DNA of 33,925 nucleotides from the NCBI GenBank assembly GCA_019747015.1, contig JAIERI010000113.1, positions 1 to 33,925 of the forward strand, written 5' to 3'. Origin of the DNA: Xanthobacteraceae bacterium (GTDB lineage: Bacteria; Pseudomonadota; Alphaproteobacteria; Rhizobiales; Xanthobacteraceae). This document shows positions 26,073 through 33,851 of this stretch, piece by piece (position 1 is the first letter of the stretch; the number at the start of each line of letters is the position of its first letter). A program made the position numbers and the translations under genes. The notes below the pieces were generated by a model. That model was not told the origin of the DNA. It saw only the letters and a list, made by a program, of their open reading frames with translations, and ran no database searches.

Positions 26073-28834
26073 CCACGATTAAATTCGAACTCGACGGCAA
26101 GCAGGTCGAAGCTTCTCCGGGTGAATCGATCTGGCAGGTCGCCAAGCGTCAGGGCACGGAAATCCCGCATCTGTGCTACTCGCCGGAGCCTGATTATCGC
26201 GCCGACGGCAATTGCCGCGCCTGCATGGTCGAGATCGAGGGCGAGCGTGTCCTTGCCGCATCGTGTAAACGCATGCCGAGCGTCGGCATGAAAGTGAAGA
26301 CGGCCAGCGACCGCGCCACTTCTGCGCGCAAGATGGTGATGGAGCTGCTGGTCGCCGATCAGCCGGCGCGCGCGACGTCGCACGATCCGGATTCGAAATT
26401 CTGGAACTGGGCGGACAAGGTCGACGTGTCCGAGAGCCGTTTCCCGTCCGCCGAGCGCTGGAGCGGCGACCAAAGCCATCCGGCGATGAGCGTCAATCTG
26501 GATTCCTGCATTCAATGCGGCCTGTGCGTGCGCGCTTGCCGCGAAGTGCAGGTCAACGACGTCATCGGCATGGCCTATCGCAGCCACGAGGCCAAGATCG
26601 TGTTCGATTTCGACGATCCGATGGGCGAGTCGACCTGCGTCGCCTGCGGCGAATGCGTTCAGGCGTGCCCGACCGGCGCGTTGATGCCATCCGCCTATCT
26701 CGACGCCAACCAGACCCGCACGGTTTACCCGGACAAGTCGGTGGATTCGCTGTGCCCGTTCTGCGGCGTCGGCTGTCAGGTGTCCTACAAGGTCAAGGAC
26801 GAAGAGATCGTGTATGCCGAAGGCCGCGACGGCCCGGCCAACCACAACCGTCTCTGCGTCAAGGGCCGCTTCGGCTTCGACTACATCCACCATCCGCACC
26901 GCATCACCAAGCCGCTGGTGCGTTTGCCTAATGCGAAGAAGGATTCGAACGACCAGGTCGATCCGGCCAATCCGTTCACGCACTTCCGCGAAGCGTCATG
27001 GGAAGAAGCGCTCGATATCGCCGCCAAGGGGCTGGTGAAAATCCGCGATACCAAGGGCGTGAAGGCGCTTGCCGGATTCGGTTCGGCGAAGGGTTCCAAT
27101 GAGGAAGCCTATCTGTTCCAGAAGCTGGTGCGCACCGGCTTCGGCTCGAACAACGTCGACCACTGCACGCGTCTGTGCCACGCATCCTCGGTGGCGGCGC
27201 TGATGGAAGGCCTGAATTCCGGCGCAGTGTCTGCGCCGTTCGCAGCGGCAAAGGATGCCGAAGTCATTATCGTGATCGGCGCCAATCCGACGGTCAACCA
27301 TCCCGTCGCGGCGACGTTCATCAAGAATGCCGCCAAGAACGGCGCCAAACTGATCGTCATGGATCCGCGCCGGCAATCCCTGTCGCGCCACGCTTACAAA
27401 CATTTGCAGTTCAAGCCCGGTGCCGACGTTGCGATGCTCAACGCGATGCTGCACACGATCATCACCGAGAACCTGACCGACAAGCAGTATATCGCCGGCT
27501 ACACGGAAGGCTTCGAAGACCTCAAGGAGAAGATCAAGGACTTTCCGCCGGAGAAGATGGAAGCGATCTGCGGCGTTCCCGCCGAGACCCTGAAAGAGGT
27601 CGCCCGCATGTATGCGAAGGCGAAAACCTCGATCATCTTCTGGGGCATGGGCATCAGCCAGCATGTTCACGGCACCGACAACGCACGCTGCCTGATCGCG
27701 CTCGCACTTGTCACCGGTCAGGTCGGCCGTCCGGGCACGGGTCTGCATCCGCTGCGCGGCCAGAACAACGTGCAGGGCGCATCCGATGCCGGTCTTATCC
27801 CGATGTTCCTGCCGGACTATCAGCCGGTCGGCCGCACCGATCTGCGCGAGCCGTTCGAGCATCTCTGGCATCAGGAGCTTGATCCGGTTCGCGGATTGAC
27901 CGTCGTCGAGATCATGAACGCGATCCTCGCCGGCGACATCACCGGCATGTATATCGAGGGTGAAAACCCGGCGATGTCGGATCCCGACCTGCAGCACGCA
28001 CGCGAAGCGCTCGCCAAGCTAGAGCATCTCGTGGTGCAGGATCTGTTCGTCACCGAAACCGCGTTTCACGCCGACGTCATCCTGCCGGCATCGGCATTCG
28101 CCGAGAAAGTCGGCTCATTCACCAACACCGATCGCCGCGTGCAGATTGCGCGGCAGGTGGTGAAGCCGCCGGGCGATGCGCGTCAGGATTTGTGGATCAT
28201 CCAGGAAATCGCAAACCGCATGGGTTGCGGCTGGACCTATAACGGTCCGGGCGACGTCTTCAATGAAATGACCAAGGTAATGCCCTCCCTCAAGAACATC
28301 ACGTGGGAGCGGCTCGAGCGCGAAGGCGCGGTGACCTATCCGGTCGATGATCCGCAGAAGCCGGGCAACGAAATCATCTTCACGACCGGTTTCCCCACAG
28401 CCAGCGGCCGCGGCAAGATCGTGCCTGCGCGTGTGACTGCGCCGGACGAAGTGCCGGATGCGGAGTATCCGATGGTGCTGTCCACCGGGCGCGTCCTCGA
28501 ACACTGGCACACGGGTTCGATGACGCGGCGTTCCGAAGTGCTCGACAGCATCGAGCCGGAAGCCGTTGCATTCATGTCCCCCAAGGATATGCGGCGCATG
28601 AATATCTGGCCGGGTGATTTCATCAAGATGGAAACCCGCCGCGGCGCCATCGAGGTCAAGGTTCGCTCGGACCGCGACGTGCCGGAGAATATGATCTTCA
28701 TGCCGTTCTGCTACGCCGAAGCTGCGGCGAACCTGCTGACCAATCCCGCGCTTGATCCGTTCGGAAAAATTCCAGAATTTAAATTCTGTGCGGTGCGGGC
28801 GGAGAAAATCGAACTGCGGACAGCGGCGGAGTAA
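26069..28834 (+). CDS. NAD-dependent formate dehydrogenase, catalytic alpha subunit (Mo/W-bis-MGD)
   Basis: 921 aa. The 2Fe-2S ferredoxin domain has Cys36, Cys49, Cys52 and Cys66. Two 4Fe-4S sites start at Cys147 (CIQCGLCVRAC) and Cys190 (CVACGECVQAC). The bis-MGD domain has a 4Fe-4S site at Cys229, Cys232, Cys236 and Cys263. The active site DHCTRLCH places the metal-ligand Cys370 next to His371, as in cysteine-type formate dehydrogenases. The C-terminal cofactor-binding domain (VLSTGRVLEHWHTGSMTRRS) is complete. Between Cys66 and Cys147 there is no cysteine, so the His/Cys3 cluster of NuoG-like subunits is absent. It oxidises formate to CO2. No fdhD or delta-subunit gene is in this window. 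Mo versus W is inferred from context. Confidence 0.95.
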   Translation: MTTIKFELDGKQVEASPGESIWQVAKRQGTEIPHLCYSPEPDYRADGNCRACMVEIEGERVLAASCKRMPSVGMKVKTASDRATSARKMVMELLVADQPARATSHDPDSKFWNWADKVDVSESRFPSAERWSGDQSHPAMSVNLDSCIQCGLCVRACREVQVNDVIGMAYRSHEAKIVFDFDDPMGESTCVACGECVQACPTGALMPSAYLDANQTRTVYPDKSVDSLCPFCGVGCQVSYKVKDEEIVYAEGRDGPANHNRLCVKGRFGFDYIHHPHRITKPLVRLPNAKKDSNDQVDPANPFTHFREASWEEALDIAAKGLVKIRDTKGVKALAGFGSAKGSNEEAYLFQKLVRTGFGSNNVDHCTRLCHASSVAALMEGLNSGAVSAPFAAAKDAEVIIVIGANPTVNHPVAATFIKNAAKNGAKLIVMDPRRQSLSRHAYKHLQFKPGADVAMLNAMLHTIITENLTDKQYIAGYTEGFEDLKEKIKDFPPEKMEAICGVPAETLKEVARMYAKAKTSIIFWGMGISQHVHGTDNARCLIALALVTGQVGRPGTGLHPLRGQNNVQGASDAGLIPMFLPDYQPVGRTDLREPFEHLWHQELDPVRGLTVVEIMNAILAGDITGMYIEGENPAMSDPDLQHAREALAKLEHLVVQDLFVTETAFHADVILPASAFAEKVGSFTNTDRRVQIARQVVKPPGDARQDLWIIQEIANRMGCGWTYNGPGDVFNEMTKVMPSLKNITWERLEREGAVTYPVDDPQKPGNEIIFTTGFPTASGRGKIVPARVTAPDEVPDAEYPMVLSTGRVLEHWHTGSMTRRSEVLDSIEPEAVAFMSPKDMRRMNIWPGDFIKMETRRGAIEVKVRSDRDVPENMIFMPFCYAEAAANLLTNPALDPFGKIPEFKFCAVRAEKIELRTAAE

Positions 28835-28867
28835 ATCGCCTAAATATCTTCCATTCTAATAATTCAT

Positions 28868-28898
28868 GGCGCGCAGTCCCTGGCTGGACCTGCGCGCC
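28868..28898 (+). terminator. Stem-loop downstream of the formate dehydrogenase operon
   Basis: GGCGCGCAG and CTGCGCGCC form a perfect 9-bp stem around a 13-base loop, 33 bp after the stop. There is no U-tract after it (TAACATG follows), so it is a candidate terminator or mRNA 3'-end protector, not a textbook intrinsic terminator. Confidence 0.45.
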
Positions 28899-28968
28899 TA
28901 ACATGTATGCCTCGGGCATGAGATGGTCCTTGAAAGGGCTTCTTGGTGCGAAATCCGGGAGGAGCGCA

Positions 28969-29193
28969 ATGATCGCTTCTCAAGCCGGTGGACATATAAA
29001 TCCGATGTTCGAGGCATTCGGCGAAAAATACCATTTCGCTGGAGAAACGTTGCGCTGTCCCGGGCATGGCTTTGAATTCTCGTTGATTGACGGCCGTCCC
29101 GCGGTTCCCGGCACCAGTCCTCTACCGATGAGGCTTCGGCTTTGGTCGAACCCGGAATTGTCAACGCATCGAATTGTCAATGCATTGATGTGA
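28969..29193 (+). CDS. Short Rieske-like protein lacking the first ligand pair
   Basis: 74 aa. GGGAGG ends at good distance from the ATG at 28969, so it is probably translated from here; the open frame reaches back to 28903 without such a site. LRCPGHGFEFSLIDGRPAVP reads like the second half of a Rieske 2Fe-2S domain (CPxHGxxFdlxtGxxxxp). The first ligand pair (CxHxGG-like) appears as ASQAGG, with Ala and Gln where Cys and His should be. A normal Rieske cluster could not form. It may be a decaying gene or a cluster-less relative. It follows the formate dehydrogenase operon, but no functional link is evident. Confidence 0.5.
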   Translation: MIASQAGGHINPMFEAFGEKYHFAGETLRCPGHGFEFSLIDGRPAVPGTSPLPMRLRLWSNPELSTHRIVNALM

Positions 29194-29263
29194 GTCCTCT
29201 CCAATGCGGTGCGACAATGTGGTCGCGCCTATGTACTCGCCTGATTTTTGGGCATGCAATTAC

Positions 29264-29308
29264 GCATTTTGAGCAAGAAATAATCTCATTTTAAAATGCA
29301 AAAATGCA
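29264..29308. promoter_or_regulatory. Palindrome with repeated AAAATGC half-sites upstream of the transporter/nitrilase operon
   Basis: CATTTTAAAATG (29287-29298) is a perfect 12-bp palindrome. AAAATGCA is repeated in tandem at 29293-29300 and 29301-29308, and an inverted copy GCATTTT lies at 29264-29270. Several spaced half-sites in an AT-rich patch, about 130-170 bp before the first gene, look like a regulator binding region. No cognate regulator gene is in this window. Confidence 0.4.
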
Positions 29309-29433
29309 CATAGCGTTGCAGAACTGGCCATTTGCTTTCGCCTTGGATGCGCAACAATGGGGACAGTCATCGCCTGCAATTGAATGGATGACCACATGTC
29401 CGGGACGAATGCCCGGCAAAGCGGACGCGCAAC

Positions 29434-30210
29434 ATGCTCGCAAAGATCAAATCCAGGAAATTGCGCCGCGCCGCTGAGTTGGCGGTGGGGCCGCTGCTGC
29501 TGATCGGCCTGTGGTGGATCGCTTTCAAGGGCGGGTTCGTCAACAGGGATCTGTTGCCGTCCCCGATCGCGACCCTCAGCGATACGTTTGCCAATATCTG
29601 GTCGGGCAAGATGACGCGCGATTTCTCGCACACGCTGGTTCGCGTCGCATATTCCATCGTCATCGCGATTGTCGCGGGTGTGCCCGCCGGCATCATCCTC
29701 GGGGCACGGGCCTCGATCTATCGATCGGTTGAGTTTCTGGTCGATTTTTTCCGCTCGACGCCGGCGACCGCGCTGTTCCCGCTTTTTCTGCTGCTGTTCG
29801 GTCTCGGCGATCTCGCAAAGATCGCCGTTGCTGCCTTTGCAGCCTGGCTCGTGATCGTCTTCAACGTTGCTTACGGCGTGATGAACGCACGCCAGACCCG
29901 CATTTTGGCCGCGCGATCGATGGGCGCATCGCCGCTGCGAATATTCCGCGACGTTATTTTCTTCGAAACCCTGCCTCAAACGTTTGTTGGGCTACGGACA
30001 GCAGTTTCGCTGGCCCTTGTCGTAATTATCGTCGCCGAAATGTTTATCGGTGCGACCGACGGAATGGGTCACCGCATCATCGACGCGCAAATCTCGTACT
30101 CGCTGACCGATATGTATGGCTCGATCCTCGTCGCTGGCGCGATGGGATACGGCCTCAATCTGGCGCTTCTCTTTCTGGAGCGGTCAGTCATCCACTGGTC
30201 GGGCAAGTAG
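29434..30210 (+). CDS. ABC transporter permease, SsuC/TauC-like
   Basis: 258 aa, about six membrane helices. A basic N-terminus (MLAKIKSRKLRRAAE) leads into the first helix (VGPLLLIGLWWIAFKGG). The EAA loop that contacts the ATPase is at AARSMGASPLRIFRDVIFFE. The family handles sulfonates, taurine, nitrate, aliphatic amines, thiamine precursors and other small organics, so the substrate is not given by the permease. It is the first gene of a four-gene run with the binding protein 38 bp downstream, the ATPase, and a tandem nitrilase-domain protein. The ATG at 29434 has only a weak GGA upstream. Confidence 0.9.
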   Translation: MLAKIKSRKLRRAAELAVGPLLLIGLWWIAFKGGFVNRDLLPSPIATLSDTFANIWSGKMTRDFSHTLVRVAYSIVIAIVAGVPAGIILGARASIYRSVEFLVDFFRSTPATALFPLFLLLFGLGDLAKIAVAAFAAWLVIVFNVAYGVMNARQTRILAARSMGASPLRIFRDVIFFETLPQTFVGLRTAVSLALVVIIVAEMFIGATDGMGHRIIDAQISYSLTDMYGSILVAGAMGYGLNLALLFLERSVIHWSGK

Positions 30211-30248
30211 CCCGCCATGATCGCAACCGCAAACCAGGAGTGTATGTC

Positions 30249-31232
30249 ATGAAACGAATTCTTCTTTCCGCGGCGGCCGTCGCGCTGTCTGCATCCGGCG
30301 CTTTCGCGGCTTGCGACAAAATGGACAAGGTCACGGCGGCGTGGCTGCCGATCATGCAAACGACGGCGTACTATGTGGCCATCGAGGAAAAACTGTTCGA
30401 GAAGGCGTGCATCGAACTCGATTCCAACAAAATGGAATCGCCCAACCAGATCATCGACGCACTGATCGCGGATCGGGCCGATTTCGGCCCTCCTGGCGCG
30501 GCGGCCGGCATCGCGATGATCGCGGAATCAAAATTTCCCGGAAAGCTGAAAATCTTCGGGCTTCAGGGTGGGGGCATCAAGGTCAATCGCATCAATGACG
30601 GGCTGATCGTCAAGCCAGACAGCACGATCAGCAGCTTCGCCGATTTGAAAGGCAAGACGCTGGGTCACGTACCCGGCATCCAGTGGCGGACGATTTCCCG
30701 GCATATGGTGCGCGCAGCCGGCCTCGATCCGGACAAGGACGTGACACTCGTCGATCTGGCGGTTGCGATGCAGGTGCCGGCCGTTGTCGGCGGAACCGTG
30801 GATGCAACGCTCTCGCTCGAGCCTGTGGGATCGATCGCAGTCGCTTCGGGCAAGGCCAAGCGCGCGATGACGAACCCTGTGGCTGGCGTGATCGCCGATC
30901 CGTTCTATTCAGGCGCGTCCATTATGACCGCCAAATTCCTGTCAGAGCGCCCGGCCGTTGCCAAGCGCGTGGTCGCCGTCATCGATGAGGCGACGGATCT
31001 TGTGAACGCGAATTTCGAAAAATACAAAGCGGTCATCCCGAACTACACCGCGATCAAGCCGGAACAGCTCGGCGTGCTGGCTCAGCCGTATCTGCGGGGA
31101 TTCAAGGATCTGAACGATACCGATATCAAATCGTATCAGGCGCTGGTCGATGTCTTCATCAAAGAAGGCGTGCTGACCGGTCCCCTGAACGTTCGCGAGA
31201 AACTATTGACCAAGGCGGAGCTGGGCAAGTGA
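30249..31232 (+). CDS. ABC transporter substrate-binding protein, NMT1/SsuA-like
   Basis: 327 aa exported protein. The signal peptide is MKRILLSAAAVALSASGAFA with cleavage before ACDKMDK. The mature protein has the NMT1/THI5-like pattern (WLPIMQTTAYYVAIEEKLFE; ALIADRADFGPPGAAAGIAM; LKGKTLGHVPGIQWRTISRH). The start is the ATG at 30249, with CAGGAG eight bases upstream; a GTG at 30240 would be too close to it. Its stop overlaps the GTG start of the ATPase gene (GTGA, 31229-31232). Together with the downstream nitrilase-superfamily gene, the ligand may be an amide, nitrile or carbamoyl compound, but this is inference from context. Confidence 0.9.
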   Translation: MKRILLSAAAVALSASGAFAACDKMDKVTAAWLPIMQTTAYYVAIEEKLFEKACIELDSNKMESPNQIIDALIADRADFGPPGAAAGIAMIAESKFPGKLKIFGLQGGGIKVNRINDGLIVKPDSTISSFADLKGKTLGHVPGIQWRTISRHMVRAAGLDPDKDVTLVDLAVAMQVPAVVGGTVDATLSLEPVGSIAVASGKAKRAMTNPVAGVIADPFYSGASIMTAKFLSERPAVAKRVVAVIDEATDLVNANFEKYKAVIPNYTAIKPEQLGVLAQPYLRGFKDLNDTDIKSYQALVDVFIKEGVLTGPLNVREKLLTKAELGK

Positions 31233-32083
31233 GCGTACGCGGAGGTAACGTATCCCTCATCAGGGCTGTCGATCGCATCTCCGGTATTGCGCCGGATACA
31301 TCGCTGAATTCGGCGGCGGCGCCGAAGCGGCAAGCCCTGATGACGATTCGCGGTCTCCGCAAGACGTTCGACGATGCCGTGGTTTATGACGATTTCGGCG
31401 TCGATCTGCCGCTTGGACAGTTCGTCTCGGTCTTCGGACCGAACGGATGTGGCAAAAGCACGCTCATCAACATGATATCCGGCCTGATGCCGATGGATGC
31501 GGGCGAGGTTCTCTATGATGGTCAGCGCATCAGCGAGACTCGTATTTCCTACGTCTTTCAGAATTATCGCGAGGCGCTTTTCCCGTGGCTGCGGGCGATC
31601 GACAACATCTACTACCCGCTCAAGGTCATGGGCGTCTCCCGCAAGGAACAGCGGCTGCGGGTGGAGAAGCTTCTGACGGATTTCGACGTTCGCATCGATC
31701 TCAACGTTTATCCCTACACTCTGTCGGGTGGACAGCAGCAGACCGTTTCGATCCTGCGCGCGCTTGTCACCGAGCCGGAAGTTCTGTTTCTCGATGAGCC
31801 GTTCTCGGCTCTGGATTATGAAATGACGCTGTTCATGCGCGAACAGCTGCAAAAAATATTCATGAAGACGAAAACAACGATGTTGCTGGTCTCGCACGAT
31901 CTGGAGGAGGCAATTCAGCTTGCGGACAAGGTGGTGATGCTGACGCGCAGGCCGACAAAGGTAGCCGAGATCGTCGATGTCAATCTGCCATGGCCGCGCA
32001 ATCTCGATGTCACGACCGGGGAGGACTTCATGGCGCTCAAGCGTCATTGCCTCGACCGGTTCTGGCAGGAAGTGAAACGATAA
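31229..32083 (+). CDS. ABC transporter ATP-binding protein, SsuB/TauB-like
   Basis: 284 aa. Walker A is GPNGCGKS (70-77), the Q-loop is in VFQNYREALFPWL, the signature is LSGGQQQTVSILRAL, Walker B is VLFLDEPFSALD, and the H-loop is in SHDLEEA. All are intact. The GTG start at 31229 overlaps the binding-protein stop by four bases. This gives a 37-residue N-terminal extension before MTIRGLRKTF; an ATG at 31340 would remove it but has no ribosome binding site. It energises the permease at 29434-30210. Confidence 0.92.
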   Translation: MSVRGGNVSLIRAVDRISGIAPDTSLNSAAAPKRQALMTIRGLRKTFDDAVVYDDFGVDLPLGQFVSVFGPNGCGKSTLINMISGLMPMDAGEVLYDGQRISETRISYVFQNYREALFPWLRAIDNIYYPLKVMGVSRKEQRLRVEKLLTDFDVRIDLNVYPYTLSGGQQQTVSILRALVTEPEVLFLDEPFSALDYEMTLFMREQLQKIFMKTKTTMLLVSHDLEEAIQLADKVVMLTRRPTKVAEIVDVNLPWPRNLDVTTGEDFMALKRHCLDRFWQEVKR

Positions 32084-32158
32084 CATTTCATCGAAGGATG
32101 AAGGCTGCTCTGGGCAGCCACGATACTGACACGGCAGATCAAGAAAAAGGAGATGGAT

Positions 32159-33832
32159 ATGGCGAAGCGTCGCTTTCGGGCTGCCGCAGTGCAGACTCTC
32201 GCGCGGCTCGGGGATTTCGAACACAACATCGCACTGGCAACCAGGTATGTGGAAGACGCGGTGCGTCAGGGCGCCGAGCTGGTCGTGTTTCCGGAATGCA
32301 TGGATACCGGCTATCTGTTCGATTCTGCCGGCCATTGCCGCGAGCTTGCGGAGACCATAACGGATGGACCATTTGTCACCGCGTTGTCGAAGCTGAGCCG
32401 CAAGCATGGTATTTATATCGCCAGCGGCATCACCGAATGGGACCCGGCCAAGGAAAAGATTTTCAACACCGGGATCATGTTCGACCGCAACGGCGAAGTT
32501 GCGTGTCATTACCACAAGCAGTTTCTGGCGACGCACGATCAGAACTGGTTCAGTTTCGGCGAACGCGGTTGTCCTGTCGTCGATACAGATCTCGGCCGGA
32601 TCGGTCTTCTGATCTGCTTTGATGGGCGCATTCCGGAAATCTTCCGCGCGATGACGATGCAGGGCGCGGAAGTCATCGTCGATATGGCGAATTTTTTTGC
32701 CATGGATCAGGCGGACATGTGGGGACCGGCGCGCTCTTACGAAAACGGTGTCTGGCTGGTGGCGGCGACCAAGGCTGGCTATGAGCGCTCGATCTATTAT
32801 CCCGGCGGCAGCATGATCGTCGATCCCAAGGGCCGCGTTTTGTCGAAGGTTCCTTACGACACGCACGGGCTGGCGATCTGCGATGTCGACCTCGATGCTG
32901 CGGGTGACAAGTCGATCTATGCCGCAAATGACAAGATTGCCGATCGCAGGCCCGAGACTTATGGGATCATGGCGCTGCCGTACCGGCAGACGCCTGTCTT
33001 TGGCGTCGCGGACAAGCCGCTCATTCCCTCGAAATCGGTAACAAAGGTCGCCGCCGTGCAGATGCATGTGACGGATGACGCGAGCGTTTCGGATGTCTTC
33101 GACATGGTGGATCACACGGCAAAACTCGGCGCCAAGGTTCTCGTGTTGCCGGAATATGCGTTTTGTCCGCAAAGCATTCTCACCGCGGCGGAGGCCAAAA
33201 CGTTGGCGGATCAGACCGCCTCCATCATGTCGCGCACGCAGGCCATCGCAGCTTCATATGGCTGCATCATTGCCGTGCCGACGGTCGAGCGCGCCGCCGC
33301 CGGGCTTTACGTGACGACCTTTTTGATCGGTGCGGATGGAAAGGAAATCGGCCGCTATCGCAAGACCCATTTGACCGCCGAGGAGCGCAAATGGGCCGCC
33401 GCAGGCAATGACTATCCGGTTTTTGAGACGCCGTTCGGCCGGATCGGCATTATGTCGGGTTACGACGCGGTCTTTCCCGAAACATCGCGCTGTCTGGGCA
33501 TCGCCGCGGCGGACATTATTCTCTGGCCGGCATCCTTGCGCGAGCCTTTCGAAAGGGAGTTGCTCGCCGTTCCCCGCGCGGAGGATAACAGGGTTGCGGT
33601 GGTGCTGGCCAACCGCGTTGACAGCGCATATCCTGGCGGCAGCGTCGTGATTCCGCCGACCGGTTTTCCGATGTGGGACATCAACGTCGCAGCGCCGCGC
33701 GTGACGAAACTGGGCGCCGTCATGCCCAAGCACATCGATCTTGCGGTCTGCCGCCAGAAGCTGATGATTCCGAAGGTCGATATGTTTGCAAATCGTCTGG
33801 TGGAGACCTACGCTCCCATTGTCGCCGCCTAG
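32159..33832 (+). CDS. Tandem nitrilase-superfamily protein: active first domain, degenerate second domain
   Basis: 557 aa made of two carbon-nitrogen hydrolase domains. Domain 1 (about 5-285) has the full Glu-Lys-Cys triad: Glu46 (VVFPECMDTGY), Lys120 (HYHKQFL) and Cys153 (GLLICFDGRIPE). Domain 2 (about 294-535) keeps Glu332 (LVLPEYAF) and Lys402 (YRKTHLT) but has Gly434 where the nucleophile should be (GIMSGYDAVFPE). Most superfamily members have one domain of about 280-330 residues. Enzymes of this fold hydrolyse nitriles, amides or N-carbamoyl groups. I chose the ATG at 32159 because AAGGAG is six bases upstream; the ATG at 32153 abuts it. It follows the ABC ATPase gene by 75 bp and is probably the last gene of that operon. 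Confidence 0.88.
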   Translation: MAKRRFRAAAVQTLARLGDFEHNIALATRYVEDAVRQGAELVVFPECMDTGYLFDSAGHCRELAETITDGPFVTALSKLSRKHGIYIASGITEWDPAKEKIFNTGIMFDRNGEVACHYHKQFLATHDQNWFSFGERGCPVVDTDLGRIGLLICFDGRIPEIFRAMTMQGAEVIVDMANFFAMDQADMWGPARSYENGVWLVAATKAGYERSIYYPGGSMIVDPKGRVLSKVPYDTHGLAICDVDLDAAGDKSIYAANDKIADRRPETYGIMALPYRQTPVFGVADKPLIPSKSVTKVAAVQMHVTDDASVSDVFDMVDHTAKLGAKVLVLPEYAFCPQSILTAAEAKTLADQTASIMSRTQAIAASYGCIIAVPTVERAAAGLYVTTFLIGADGKEIGRYRKTHLTAEERKWAAAGNDYPVFETPFGRIGIMSGYDAVFPETSRCLGIAAADIILWPASLREPFERELLAVPRAEDNRVAVVLANRVDSAYPGGSVVIPPTGFPMWDINVAAPRVTKLGAVMPKHIDLAVCRQKLMIPKVDMFANRLVETYAPIVAA

Positions 33833-33851
33833 TCGTCTTCAGGGAAGGCAG

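Noticed and set aside
26996-27997. 333-codon minus-strand open frame inside the formate dehydrogenase alpha gene
   Set aside because: It lies wholly inside a gene with complete catalytic motifs; a shadow frame.
31136-33172. 678-codon minus-strand open frame
   Set aside because: It is antisense to the end of the binding protein, the ATPase and most of the nitrilase-like gene, all with intact family motifs; long antisense frames are expected at this GC content.
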